Assembly (NCBI GenBank): GCA_000024525.1
Contig: CP001769.1
Coordinates: 4,187,001-4,251,000 of the forward strand
DNA length: 64,000 bases
Source of the DNA: Spirosoma linguale DSM 74
Lineage (GTDB): Bacteria > Bacteroidota > Bacteroidia > Cytophagales > Spirosomataceae
Reading direction: 5' to 3'
Part shown: positions 8,475 through 16,922 of the stretch, one piece after another
Position numbering within the stretch: position 1 is the first letter of the stretch
Layout: each line of letters begins with the position of its first letter
Translations under genes and position numbers: made by a program
Notes under the pieces: model-generated
What the model saw: only the letters and a program-made list of their open reading frames with translations
Told to the model about the DNA's origin: nothing
Databases searched by the model: none

Positions 8475-9260
8475 TTACAATTCGCGTATCCGGATGTTGC
8501 GATACCAAACCTTGTTGCCATGATCCTGTAAAGCAATATGGCCGGTTGCATATTTACCAAAGCCTTCCCACCCCTTAAATTTACTCTCAGCTACCATTTT
8601 ATCCCATTCAGGACCACTGGTAGGGTACTCGGCTGTTTTCTTGCCGTTTAGGTACTGCTCTGCTTTTCCGTTATTGATAACCAGACGAGCCTTGTTCCAT
8701 TCGCCGGCAGGCTTGGCGGCACCGGGCGTAACGGGCTTCTGCAAATCATAGAGTGAACCCGCCGTGCGGTTACCGTCACGCCCTTGTTTGGCGTCCGGAT
8801 GCCGTTCGTTGTCAAGCACCTGCATTTCCGGTCCAGTCTGGTAAGTAGCCTTGAATTTAGGATCTTCGTGAACGTGGAAAATAATGCCACTGTTGCCCCC
8901 TTCGGCAATCTTCCATTCAACTTCGAGTTCAAAATTGCCGTACTCTTTATCGGTCACCAGATCACCGGCACCACCAGAAGCCAGATGGATAGCCCCATCA
9001 TCAATGGTCCACTTATCCGACACGGGCTGGCCTTCCTTTAGATAAATATGCCAGCCCTTTAGGGTCTTGCCATCGAAGAGGGTTTCCCATTTTCCTTTTT
9101 TCAGAAGGTGTTCGGGTTGTACCGCAGCTGGCGTATGAGGAGCAGGAACGGAAGCAGCACTAACCGGGTTGACATTGAGCGTCAGTGTAAGCGCCAGAAA
9201 GCCAATCGCTAACGTTGGCCGCAGGGCAGGAACATTTGCAGAAAAACGCAGATAGTTCAT
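8475..9260 (-). CDS. DUF1080 family protein (3-keto-disaccharide hydrolase-like)
   Basis: A 261-residue protein from the ATG at 9260 (MNYLRFSANV...). The upstream reading adds 17 unlikely residues. A signal peptide ends near VSA at about residue 36. The DUF1080 jelly-roll follows, with its hallmark stretches WETLFDGKTLKGWHIYLKEG, GDLVTDKEYGNFELEVEWKI, GGNSGIIFHVHEDP, GPEMQVLDNERHPD, GSLYDL, GEWNKARLVINNG and GHIALQDHGNKVWYRNIRI. Members hydrolyse 3-keto-glycosidic bonds of oxidised sugars. Predicted to be exported. Likely the first gene of a two-gene unit with the downstream sugar isomerase-like gene. Confidence 0.9.
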   Translation of the reverse strand: MNYLRFSANVPALRPTLAIGFLALTLTLNVNPVSAASVPAPHTPAAVQPEHLLKKGKWETLFDGKTLKGWHIYLKEGQPVSDKWTIDDGAIHLASGGAGDLVTDKEYGNFELEVEWKIAEGGNSGIIFHVHEDPKFKATYQTGPEMQVLDNERHPDAKQGRDGNRTAGSLYDLQKPVTPGAAKPAGEWNKARLVINNGKAEQYLNGKKTAEYPTSGPEWDKMVAESKFKGWEGFGKYATGHIALQDHGNKVWYRNIRIREL

Positions 9261-9425
9261 AGGTAAGAAACATTTGGATTTTGTCGGGGCAATAGTACTA
9301 AAAAAAAACACATCCTTAACGTTAAGAAAATATTTACGTCAGCCTTTATCTCCATGCAATTTTAAGGAGTCTAAATCTGTTGGATTAGTGCACCACGGAC
9401 CCAGGATGCACATTATTTCAAAGTT

Positions 9426-10565
9426 ATGGAAGCAACGACCTTAGTACCGGCCGAAAAACAACGCTATCAAAAACACCTGAATTTACCCGAAATCAGTACC
9501 AAAGGTCAGTTACTGCTCAAAAATGCCCGTGTTCTGGTAGTAGGCGCGGGTGGGCTGGGCTGCCCCGTTCTTCTGTACCTGACGGCAGCGGGCGTAGGCA
9601 CCCTGGGCGTTATTGACCCCGATGTTGTTGATCTGAGCAATTTGCAGCGACAAGTGCTCTATACAACCGACGAAGTAGGCAAGCCCAAAGCCAAGGTTGC
9701 GGTAAGCCACCTCAATCGGCTCAACCCGGAAATTACATTCGATACCTACACGATGGCGCTGGACATCAATAACGCCCGCGCGGTCATTGAAGCGTACGAT
9801 ATTGTGGTCGACTGCACCGACAATTTCAAAGTACGCTATCTGGTCAACGACATATGTGTGACACTCGGCAAACCCTTCGTATATGGTGCTATCCACCGAT
9901 TTGAGGGTCAGGTGGCGGTACTCAATGCAGACCTGGGCGATGGTAAGCGGGGGCCAACGTACCGGTGTCTGTTCCCGGACTATCCGAGCGAAATCGAAAT
10001 ACCGAATTGTAGCATTACGGGTGTATTGGGCGTACTGCCGGGTGTCATTGGCACGTACCAGGCCAACGAGGTCATCAAACTGATAACAGGCATCGGGCAG
10101 TCGCTCAATGAACATTTATTCATGATCGACCTGCTGTCGATGAACCAGCAGAAAATTAAAACCAGGCGGCTACCTAATGCCGTAGACCTGGCTCGGGAAG
10201 GACTGGCATCAGCAGGAGCGCGACCGGCTCCGGGCACGTCGGGTCCGCAAAAAATATCCGTACAGGAGCTGTCGGACCGCATTGCCCTCGGCGAGGATTT
10301 GTTTCTGCTGGATGTTCGCGAACGTCCGGAGTATGAACTATGTCATCTTGAAGGTGCCGTACTGATTCCCGTTGGTATGATCCCCAACAATCGGAAACGG
10401 ATTCCAACCGACCGCCCCGTTATCGTCTATTGCCACCACGGCATCCGGTCGGCCAATGTAGTGCAATATCTCTACGCTCAGGGCGGGCTAACTAACCTCT
10501 ACAATCTCGACGGCGGCATCAACGCCTGGGCACGGGATATTGAACCGGAGATGGCCGTGTATTAG
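9426..10565 (+). CDS. moeB: MoeB/ThiF-type adenylyltransferase fused to rhodanese
   Basis: A 379-residue two-domain protein. Residues 1-240 form an E1-like ThiF/MoeB domain with nucleotide loop GAGGLG (40-45), DNFKVRYLVND and candidate thioester Cys195 in IPNCSITGVLGVLPGVIG. Residues about 275-375 form a rhodanese domain with Cys336 in VYCHHGIRS. It would adenylate a ThiS/MoaD-like sulfur carrier and may deliver sulfur through the rhodanese. The classic zinc-binding CxxC pairs of MoeB are missing: TYRC replaces CYRC, and no later CxxC is visible. No molybdopterin or thiazole synthesis genes are adjacent, so the partner carrier is unknown. The gene symbol is a family label. Confidence 0.88.
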   Translation: MEATTLVPAEKQRYQKHLNLPEISTKGQLLLKNARVLVVGAGGLGCPVLLYLTAAGVGTLGVIDPDVVDLSNLQRQVLYTTDEVGKPKAKVAVSHLNRLNPEITFDTYTMALDINNARAVIEAYDIVVDCTDNFKVRYLVNDICVTLGKPFVYGAIHRFEGQVAVLNADLGDGKRGPTYRCLFPDYPSEIEIPNCSITGVLGVLPGVIGTYQANEVIKLITGIGQSLNEHLFMIDLLSMNQQKIKTRRLPNAVDLAREGLASAGARPAPGTSGPQKISVQELSDRIALGEDLFLLDVRERPEYELCHLEGAVLIPVGMIPNNRKRIPTDRPVIVYCHHGIRSANVVQYLYAQGGLTNLYNLDGGINAWARDIEPEMAVY

Positions 10566-10653
10566 TTAATGGTTATTGAGTTATTCGTTAATAGTTATCG
10601 AGTTAATAGTAGCAGGCGTCTATTAACCAATAACTCATTAACCACTAACTAAT
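10562..10653. repeat. AT-rich imperfect inverted repeat
   Basis: TTAGTTAATGGTTATTGAG (from 10562) is mirrored by a near-complementary arm ending at 10653 (AATAACTCATTAACCACTAA). GTTAAT-type words recur in between. It lies immediately after the moeB stop codon, within the 208-bp gap before panD. Confidence 0.55.
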
Positions 10654-10773
10654 AACGATTAACCAAACTCTGGGGGCGCGTCAATTAGGAACCAACCCCG
10701 GTAAGCGGCTGTTTTGGGGTCGGTCTGAGGTAGTCTTCTATTGGCTGCTTCTGTATCCCATTACTCAATTCGC

Positions 10774-11127
10774 ATGTTTGTTACCGTCTTAAAATCGAAA
10801 CTACACCGCGTCAAAGTCACGCAGGCCGAACTGAATTACGTTGGAAGCATTACCATTGATGAAGATCTTATGGATGCAGCCAACTTACTCGAAAACGAAC
10901 AGGTTCATATTGTAAACAATAACAACGGCGAACGGCTCGTCACTTATGTTATTAAAGGCGAGCGTGGTTCGGGAATTATCTGCCTCAATGGGGCAGCAGC
11001 CCGGAAAGCACAGGTTGGCGACATTATTATTATAATTGCCTATGCCATGATGACAGCGGAAGAAGCCAGGGACTTTAAGCCAACCGTAGTTTTCCCGAAT
11101 GATAACAATCGACTGGTAATTGGGTAA
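10774..11127 (+). CDS. panD: Aspartate 1-decarboxylase
   Basis: 117 residues from the ATG at 10774 ([19 protein letters not shown]). The upstream TTG reading adds 11 residues absent from the family. PanD makes beta-alanine for pantothenate and CoA. It is a self-processing pyruvoyl enzyme: the cleavage site Gly24-Ser25 in [10 protein letters not shown] is exactly where expected. The lysine of the LKSKLHR stretch, Thr/Tyr residues and the [19 protein letters not shown] and DIIIIIAYA blocks are also conserved. No other pantothenate gene is in the window. A terminator follows. Confidence 0.97.
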   Translation: MFVTVLKSKLHRVKVTQAELNYVGSITIDEDLMDAANLLENEQVHIVNNNNGERLVTYVIKGERGSGIICLNGAAARKAQVGDIIIIIAYAMMTAEEARDFKPTVVFPNDNNRLVIG

Positions 11128-11161
11128 CCCTTTTACGTACCGTTCACATCCGTTTCAATGA

Positions 11162-11190
11162 AACTCCGTTACTTTGTGGCGGAGTTTTTT
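11162..11190 (+). terminator. Rho-independent terminator of panD
   Basis: AACTCCG (11162-11168) pairs with CGGAGTT (11180-11186), followed by a run of T. It lies 35 bp after the panD stop codon. Confidence 0.75.
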
Positions 11191-11257
11191 TGTAACCCGA
11201 TCAAAAAGGCGCGGTTATTACCATTTCAGAACGGCTTTCCGGCCGCGATACAGCCAC

Positions 11258-12310
11258 ATGAACATTAAAAATGTCGTCAAGTACCTGGTCTCACTGGCTA
11301 TTGCCGGGGGTTTACTCTGGTTCACATTCCAGCAAAGTCACCTCGATGCCGCCGATTTGTGGCAGAAAATAAAAGGGGCCGATTACCGATGGGTGTTGCT
11401 ATCGGCGGTGTTTACCATTATAGCACACTGGAGCCGGGCCGAACGCTGGCGTATTTTGCTGGAGCCGGTAATTGCCCAGCGTCCTACCTCACTCGATACA
11501 ACCGCCAGCGTACTCACCGGGTATCTGGCCAATCTGGCGTTGCCCAGAGCGGGTGAGTTTGTTCGCTGCGGCACGCTCTATAGGTTGTCGAGCGTACCCG
11601 TGAACGTTAGTTTCGGTGCCGTAGTGGCCGAACGACTCTTCGACTTATTGATGCTGGTACTGCTGCTGATCGCCACGTTTGTGCTTGAGTTCGACCGAAT
11701 TAGTCAGTTTTTCATCGAGTTCCTCGGCGGTAAATTACCCAAAGGATCAAGTGGTTCTGGGATATTACTGTTTGCTGGAGCAGTTATTGCAGGTCTGGCG
11801 CTGCTAGTCTGGTTCTTGTTCAACCGCTACCGCGAAGCCCTGGGCCGACACCCGCTGTATCAAAAAATCAGCGCGTTTGTTAAGGGCCTGCTGGATGGGC
11901 TGTTGAGCGTTCGGAAAATACGCCGACCGGGGGCATTCGTCTTTCATACCCTGCTTATCTGGACAATGTATTACCTCATGTCCTATACCTTATTTTTCGC
12001 CATGCCCGCCACCGCTAATCTTGGACCATTGGCTGGCCTGACTATTCTGATGGTAGGTACGCTTGGTATGGCAGCTCCAACACCGGGTGGTATCGGTTCT
12101 TTTCACCTGCTGGTGGGTCAGGTGGCTCTACTCTACGGTCTGACAAGTCAGGATGGACAAGTGCTGGCCACGTTTATCCACGGTGTTTCGACGCTTATGA
12201 TTATCATCCTAGGCATTTTTGCCCTATTAGTTGTGCTTCTCCGACGAAACAAGGCAACCCAGGAAGCCGATGTGCTGGACGACCCGAAGGCCTTAAGGCT
12301 GGAGCCCTAG
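11258..12310 (+). CDS. Flippase-like membrane protein (lysylphosphatidylglycerol synthase TM / UPF0104 family)
   Basis: A 350-residue integral membrane protein from the ATG at 11258 (MNIKNVVKYLVSLAIAGG). The longer reading starts with unlikely basic sequence. Several transmembrane helices are evident, with family-type motifs: HWSRAERWRILLEP, LANLALPRAGEFVRCGTLY, VVAERLFDLLMLVLL and the late block GTLGMAAPTPGGIGSFHLL. Members are polytopic proteins related to the membrane half of MprF, thought to move or modify lipids. The substrate is unknown. RfaE2 follows by 15 bp on the same strand, so the two may be co-transcribed and linked to envelope lipid or LPS assembly. Confidence 0.85.
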   Translation: MNIKNVVKYLVSLAIAGGLLWFTFQQSHLDAADLWQKIKGADYRWVLLSAVFTIIAHWSRAERWRILLEPVIAQRPTSLDTTASVLTGYLANLALPRAGEFVRCGTLYRLSSVPVNVSFGAVVAERLFDLLMLVLLLIATFVLEFDRISQFFIEFLGGKLPKGSSGSGILLFAGAVIAGLALLVWFLFNRYREALGRHPLYQKISAFVKGLLDGLLSVRKIRRPGAFVFHTLLIWTMYYLMSYTLFFAMPATANLGPLAGLTILMVGTLGMAAPTPGGIGSFHLLVGQVALLYGLTSQDGQVLATFIHGVSTLMIIILGIFALLVVLLRRNKATQEADVLDDPKALRLEP

Positions 12311-12325
12311 TTCCCGATTTTTATT

Positions 12326-12805
12326 ATGACCGAATCCAAAATACTTACTCGCCAGCAGGCCATTCAGCAAGCCAATGCATGGCGGGCTGAAGGCAAACAG
12401 ATCGTTTTCACGAATGGTTGCTTCGACATTGTGCACCTGGGCCACATTGACTACCTCGAAAAAGCCCGACAACTCGGCGACCGCTTGATTCTGGGCCTCA
12501 ACACCGATGCCTCTGTCAGCTGCATAAAAGGGCCATTGCGCCCTGTCGTGAACGAGTATGCGCGTGCCCGGCTTATGGCTGCACTCGAGTTTGTCGACGC
12601 AGTCACACTCTTCGGTGAGCCAACCCCACTCGAACTGATTGAAGCGGTACAGCCCGATGTACTGGTAAAAGGGGATGACTATACGGTAGCCACTATTGTG
12701 GGAGCCGATTTTGTGCTGGCGCGGGGCGGGCGCGTTGAAACCGTTTCACTCGTGCCCGGCTACTCGACGACAAAGCTCATCGAACGAATAAAAGCAGGTT
12801 ACTAA
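12326..12805 (+). CDS. rfaE2: D-glycero-beta-D-manno-heptose 1-phosphate adenylyltransferase
   Basis: A 159-residue cytidylyltransferase-like protein equal to the C-terminal domain of HldE. Motifs: TNGCFDIVHLGHIDYL with the nucleotide-binding HxGH at residues 37-40, then LILGLNTDASV, RPVVNEYARARLMAALEFVD, DVLVKGDDY and STTKLIERI. It forms ADP-heptose, the precursor of the LPS inner core. It stands as a separate gene, not fused to the kinase. A glycosyltransferase 9 (heptosyltransferase-type) gene occurs about 11 kb further on in the same window. Confidence 0.93.
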   Translation: MTESKILTRQQAIQQANAWRAEGKQIVFTNGCFDIVHLGHIDYLEKARQLGDRLILGLNTDASVSCIKGPLRPVVNEYARARLMAALEFVDAVTLFGEPTPLELIEAVQPDVLVKGDDYTVATIVGADFVLARGGRVETVSLVPGYSTTKLIERIKAGY

Positions 12806-12981
12806 GCCCTCTTTCTTGCCTGTTTGCAGCGCTAAAAACCACCTCTTCGCCTTGTCAAATGGCTTCCTGACTTGATAAATGGTTAGTAGGCCGGGATACT
12901 TTTTTCGCTGATTCGTTGTTTTACTATCGACGGATCTATACATTGGCCGTCTGATTGAAACCACAAACCTGACTAACTGAG

Positions 12982-13662
12982 ATGATCTGGTTAATTATGA
13001 TTGTACTCTTCGGCGCAAGCGCATTCGTGAGCTGGCGGTTACGAAGTAAGTTTAATGAATACTCACAAATTGGCCTGAGCAATGGCCTGAGTGGCGCAGA
13101 AGTAGCCCAGCAAATGCTGCGTGAAAACGGCATTTACGACGTTCGGGTGGTGTCTGTAGAAGGAATGCTCACCGACCACTATAACCCGGAAGATAAGACG
13201 GTTAACCTAAGTGCCGACGTTTATTACGGCCGTAGCGTGGCCGCAGCCGCCGTTGCTGCCCACGAATGCGGACACGCCGTACAGCATCAGGTTGCCTACA
13301 CACCCCTGAAATTCCGCTCGGCCATGGTGCCCGTACTGACGGTTTCATCGCAGTACATGCAGTGGATACTGCTGGGTGGTGTTTTGCTGCTCCGTACTAC
13401 GCCCATTCCGCTGGCTATCGGGGTTGCCCTGTTTGCCTTGACAACACTCTTTAGCTTTGTGACCCTGCCCGTTGAGTTCGATGCCAGCCGTAGGGCCCTG
13501 GCCTGGATTCAGACCCGTGGAGTTGTCAACCAGCGTGAATATGGCTATGCCAAAGACGCGCTTTGGTGGGCTGCCATGACCTACGTGGTGGCTGCGCTGG
13601 GTTCGCTGGCAACGTTGCTTTATTACGCCAGCCTATTGATGGGTGGACGTCGGAGCAACTAA
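12982..13662 (+). CDS. YugP-type membrane zinc metallopeptidase
   Basis: A 226-residue protein with an N-terminal transmembrane helix, the zinc motif HECGH (94-98, within VAAHECGHAVQHQ) and two or more hydrophobic helices after it. Further family features are the preceding YNPEDKTVNLSADVYYGRS block and the later LPVEFDASRRALAWI, where the Glu is probably the third ligand. This is the YugP/DUF1751-like family of membrane-bound metallopeptidases. Its substrate is not known. The ATG at 12982 sits about 175 bp after rfaE2. A strong bidirectional terminator follows the stop codon. Confidence 0.9.
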   Translation: MIWLIMIVLFGASAFVSWRLRSKFNEYSQIGLSNGLSGAEVAQQMLRENGIYDVRVVSVEGMLTDHYNPEDKTVNLSADVYYGRSVAAAAVAAHECGHAVQHQVAYTPLKFRSAMVPVLTVSSQYMQWILLGGVLLLRTTPIPLAIGVALFALTTLFSFVTLPVEFDASRRALAWIQTRGVVNQREYGYAKDALWWAAMTYVVAALGSLATLLYYASLLMGGRRSN

Positions 13663-13679
13663 CCAATTGTTTCAACTAA

Positions 13680-13717
13680 CTAAAAAAGCCGCGTCAGCAA
13701 TGAAGCGGCTTTTTTAG
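13680..13717. terminator. Bidirectional terminator
   Basis: Perfect 13-bp arms CTAAAAAAGCCGC (13680-13692) and GCGGCTTTTTTAG (13705-13717). They give a GC stem plus a T run on both strands, between the convergent YugP and holin-like genes. Confidence 0.85.
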
Positions 13718-13734
13718 TTAGGGCCTCCGGTTAC

Positions 13735-14133
13735 TCACCCTATGCGCAGATTGGACAACAGGCCTACAACGTAGCCCGAATCAACCATTTCCTGCGTTGG
13801 GGCCGAACGGTCGATCAGTGTTCCGGCTACCGCTACGGCCAGCGCAATGACCAGCGCAGGCCAGAAACCGACAATGGTAAAACTGTCCATAAAGCTGTCG
13901 ATGAGCTTTAGAATAAGAGCCGTAACAACGATTCGAACAATACCGGTTAACAGAAAAAACGTGACTAAATTGAGCGGAAATCGGATGATCCAGCCAAGGA
14001 AAAAATTGAGAAGTCCGAGCAGAACGGCAATTAAAATAGCCGTTCCAAAATTTTTCACATCGACCTGGGGCATCAGGTAAGCCAGACCGAAAATGACGGC
14101 CGCATCGAGCAGTAAATGTAGGATGAGATTCAT
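13735..14133 (-). CDS. Phage holin family protein (4-TM, holin_4_2 type)
   Basis: A 132-residue membrane protein with four hydrophobic helices (LILHLLLDAAVIFGLAYL, AILIAVLLGLLNFFLGWI, LVTFFLLTGIVRIVVTAL, GFWPALVIALAVAVAG). The family signature MPQVDVKNFGTAI is present. Despite the name, members are common chromosomal genes of Bacteroidota with no phage context, and none is seen here. The cellular role is unknown. The gene is divergent from the downstream methyltransferase lipoprotein gene. Confidence 0.88.
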   Translation of the reverse strand: MNLILHLLLDAAVIFGLAYLMPQVDVKNFGTAILIAVLLGLLNFFLGWIIRFPLNLVTFFLLTGIVRIVVTALILKLIDSFMDSFTIVGFWPALVIALAVAVAGTLIDRSAPTQEMVDSGYVVGLLSNLRIG

Positions 14134-14206
14134 AATCAGGTTGTAATTTGTTTTTTGAACAACTGTTTTAGGGTAGGATGGTTTAGATACTATAAACTCG
14201 TTTATT

Positions 14207-14938
14207 ATGCGCCACGCATCGGTTTTACTTTTTGTGTTTCTGCTAGCCTGCTGTCGGGGTGCTTCTCAGCAACAGCCTGCCAGTACCTCCATTACTGATT
14301 CAGCCGCTGTTTATCAGTTTAAGGACGCCAGCCGCGACGGTATTGGCAAACTTTATCAGGGGCGCGAAATAGCCCATGTCATGGGCCACCTCGGCGCGTC
14401 GTGGCTCGAACGCCCCGAGCGCGAACGTGAAGAACGTACCGATTTATTACTCAAAGCTCTTTCCCTAAAACCAACCGATGTGGTGGCTGACATTGGTGCC
14501 GGAACGGGGTTCTTCACCTTTTTGATGGCCCCTAAAGTACCGAAAGGCAACGTTCTGGCGGTTGACATTCAACCCGAAATGATTGAATACCTCAACGAGG
14601 GCAAAGCCAAACGTAAGGTAACCAATGTTCAGCCCGTACTCGGCACCGAGTCTAACCCGAAGCTGGCGGCCAACAGCATCGATCTGGCCATCTTAATCGA
14701 CGCCTATCACGAATTCTCGTATCCCCGCGAAATGATGGGCCACATCGCGTCGGCCTTGAAGCCAGGCGGGCGAATTGTACTCGTCGAATACCGCGCCGAA
14801 GACCCGAATGTACCCATCAAAGAACTCCACAAACTCAGCGTAGCCCAGGCCACTAAAGAAATGAAAGCTGCCGGACTAAAATTAATCAAAAACGACGACC
14901 GCTTACCACAGCAGCATATTATGTTTTTCGGGCAATAG
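14207..14938 (+). CDS. Class I SAM-dependent methyltransferase with lipoprotein signal
   Basis: A 243-residue protein with an N-terminal lipoprotein signal (VFLLACCRG, probable lipidated Cys15). A Rossmann-like methyltransferase domain follows: SAM motif I is DIGAGTG (95-101), then NVLAVDIQPEMIEYL, DLAILIDAYHEFSYP and LKPGGRIVLVEYRAEDP. A methyltransferase outside the cytoplasm is odd because SAM is cytoplasmic. The signal may mark a periplasmic protein of altered function, although similar proteins are frequent in Bacteroidota. Substrate unknown. Confidence 0.85.
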   Translation: MRHASVLLFVFLLACCRGASQQQPASTSITDSAAVYQFKDASRDGIGKLYQGREIAHVMGHLGASWLERPEREREERTDLLLKALSLKPTDVVADIGAGTGFFTFLMAPKVPKGNVLAVDIQPEMIEYLNEGKAKRKVTNVQPVLGTESNPKLAANSIDLAILIDAYHEFSYPREMMGHIASALKPGGRIVLVEYRAEDPNVPIKELHKLSVAQATKEMKAAGLKLIKNDDRLPQQHIMFFGQ

Positions 14939-14960
14939 GGCAAACCTATTGACAAAGTAG

Positions 14961-15030
14961 TGTAGTGCCGACCGTCCCGGTCGGTCGAAGACTACTTGGG
15001 CCTCTACCGACCGGGACAGTCGGCACTACA
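14961..15030. repeat. 25-bp inverted repeat, GTGTAGTGCCGACC family
   Basis: Left arm 14961-14985 (TGTAGTGCCGACCGTCCCGG plus TCGGT) and right arm 15006-15030 are complementary with one mismatch. The repeat separates the convergent methyltransferase and permease genes. The arm word GTGTAGTGCCGAC recurs, with one base changed, in the inverted repeat at 60272-60316. Confidence 0.75.
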
Positions 15031-15092
15031 CTTAAACGGGCAGGCTGTCCTGACAGAACTTTCCTGCCTTTTGCATGCTGCCGTTATTCGCG

Positions 15093-16778
15093 TTAGACCG
15101 AAGCGGCCTCCCGGCTGCCCAGCTTGCTCTTTCTAAACCCGTACGAGAAGTAGATAACCAACCCGATCAGCAACCAGATCCCGAAAATCTGCCAGTTGCT
15201 GGCGCCCAGTTCGGTCATTAGGTAAAGGTTGGTCAACACACCGATAACCGGCAGGAGAGAGAAATTATAGCGGAATCCCTGTATGGCCAGAACGGCCCAC
15301 ACGCCCCAAAAAACAACAAGCAGGGGTTTGCTCTCCAGCGTTTGCAGCACATTTACATCGGGCCTTGTCAACGCATACGCCAGTACGGCTAGCAGCACCA
15401 CACCGATAATGTATTTACCGTTGATATAAGGCACTTTAAACTTCGATTGGGCTGTCAACCCTTTGGCATCCAGATACAAAATACCCGCGCAAACCAGAAT
15501 GAACGCGAAAAAAGTGCCAACGCTGGTTAAGTCCACGAAGAACTTTAGATCCATGAACAGCGAGGGTATCGCCACCAGAAATCCCGTGACAATCGTCGCG
15601 AATGAAGGTGTCTTATAGACCGGGTGAATCCGGGAAAACCGTTTCCAGAGCAGACCATCCCGGCTCATGGTCATCCAGATACGCGGCTGCCCTAACTGAT
15701 AAACTAACAGCGCGCTGGTAATAGCAACAACTGCACTTACTGAAATGACGCCAGCCACAAAATCGAGGTTTACTTTCTGGAATACATAGGCCAGCGGATC
15801 ACTAACGCCTAACTCCTTGTAGTTTACCATACCGGTCAATACCAACGTAATCAAGACGTAGAGAACCGTACAAATCCCCAGGCAATAGAGCATGGCACGA
15901 GGTAAATCGCGTTGGGGGTTCTTACACTCCTCGGCCGTTGTTGAAATAGAGTCGAAGCCGATAAAGGCGAAAAACACCGATGCCACGCCACTCAGCACGC
16001 CCGATATGCCATTGGGTGCGAACGGCGACCAGTTTGCCGGTTTTACGTAGAAAGCCCCTACGCCTATCACCAAAGCAATTACACCCAGTTTGAGAACAAC
16101 CAGTATGTTACTTGCCGTTCGTGATTCCTTAATGCCAATGTAAACCAGGGCGGTGATCAAGGCAGTTATGGCACCGGCAGGCAAGTTGGCTATAATGTGA
16201 AGATCGCCCACAACAGGCGCATTGGCATAGGCATCAGCCAACAGACGCGTATTTTCAGGTAAGGTGGTCAGGGCCGTACCCGCCTGTTTTGTTTGCTGCA
16301 CAAGTTCAAAGGCGCGGGACGCCGAACCGTAGTCCGTGGCAAAATATTTAGGAAACGTAATGCCGAACCCGCTGAGCATGGAGGTAAAATACTCCGACCA
16401 GGAGATGGCCACAACCATGTTGCTGACCGCATATTCAAGAATAAGTGCCCAACCGATTACCCACGCAAAAATTTCGCCGAACGCCACGTAGGCATACGTG
16501 TACGCACTGCCACTCACGGGCACTGTACTGGCAAATTGTGCGTAACTCAACGCGGTGAAAACGCAGGCAATAGCAGTGAAGACAAACAACAGCGATACCG
16601 CAGGCCCCCCATTATAACTCGCCAGCCCTATGGTGCTGAAAATACCGGCCCCAATGATTGCCGCAATGCCGAATGACGTTAAATCGCGGACGCCCAGCGT
16701 CTTTACTAATTTGCTCGACTCACCTTCGGAGGCATCGCTCAGGATTTGGGTTACGGTCTTTTTGCGAAAAAGCGACAT
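15093..16778 (-). CDS. APC family amino acid permease
   Basis: 561 residues from the ATG at 16778 (MSLFRKKTVTQILSDASEGE). The longer frame adds 68 residues without family character. A cytoplasmic N-terminus is followed by at least twelve hydrophobic helices. Family motifs include DLTSFGIAAIIGAGIFSTIG (the helix 1 substrate-binding glycine-rich break), SGSAYTYAYVAFGEIFAWVI and FFAFIGFDSISTTAEECKNP. This pattern is closest to cationic amino acid transporter (CAT-like) permeases. Inner membrane, probably proton- or gradient-driven uptake. The substrate cannot be assigned from sequence alone. It is single-gene and divergent from gldA. Confidence 0.92.
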   Translation of the reverse strand: MSLFRKKTVTQILSDASEGESSKLVKTLGVRDLTSFGIAAIIGAGIFSTIGLASYNGGPAVSLLFVFTAIACVFTALSYAQFASTVPVSGSAYTYAYVAFGEIFAWVIGWALILEYAVSNMVVAISWSEYFTSMLSGFGITFPKYFATDYGSASRAFELVQQTKQAGTALTTLPENTRLLADAYANAPVVGDLHIIANLPAGAITALITALVYIGIKESRTASNILVVLKLGVIALVIGVGAFYVKPANWSPFAPNGISGVLSGVASVFFAFIGFDSISTTAEECKNPQRDLPRAMLYCLGICTVLYVLITLVLTGMVNYKELGVSDPLAYVFQKVNLDFVAGVISVSAVVAITSALLVYQLGQPRIWMTMSRDGLLWKRFSRIHPVYKTPSFATIVTGFLVAIPSLFMDLKFFVDLTSVGTFFAFILVCAGILYLDAKGLTAQSKFKVPYINGKYIIGVVLLAVLAYALTRPDVNVLQTLESKPLLVVFWGVWAVLAIQGFRYNFSLLPVIGVLTNLYLMTELGASNWQIFGIWLLIGLVIYFSYGFRKSKLGSREAASV

Positions 16779-16922
16779 AGGCTGATGAAGAAAAACGGTG
16801 TCTATTGATGTTAAACCGATAAAAATAGAAATTCTTTCCGGTTTTTTGTACGTTACATATACATAGCGGTTATGCCAACTGTGGGCAGTTCGTCGTTTAT
16901 TGTTTGTCAGCTCTAGTTTACC

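Noticed and set aside
13735..14133. Holin-like gene as evidence for a prophage
   Set aside because: No lysin, capsid, integrase or terminase nearby; the family is common on chromosomes.
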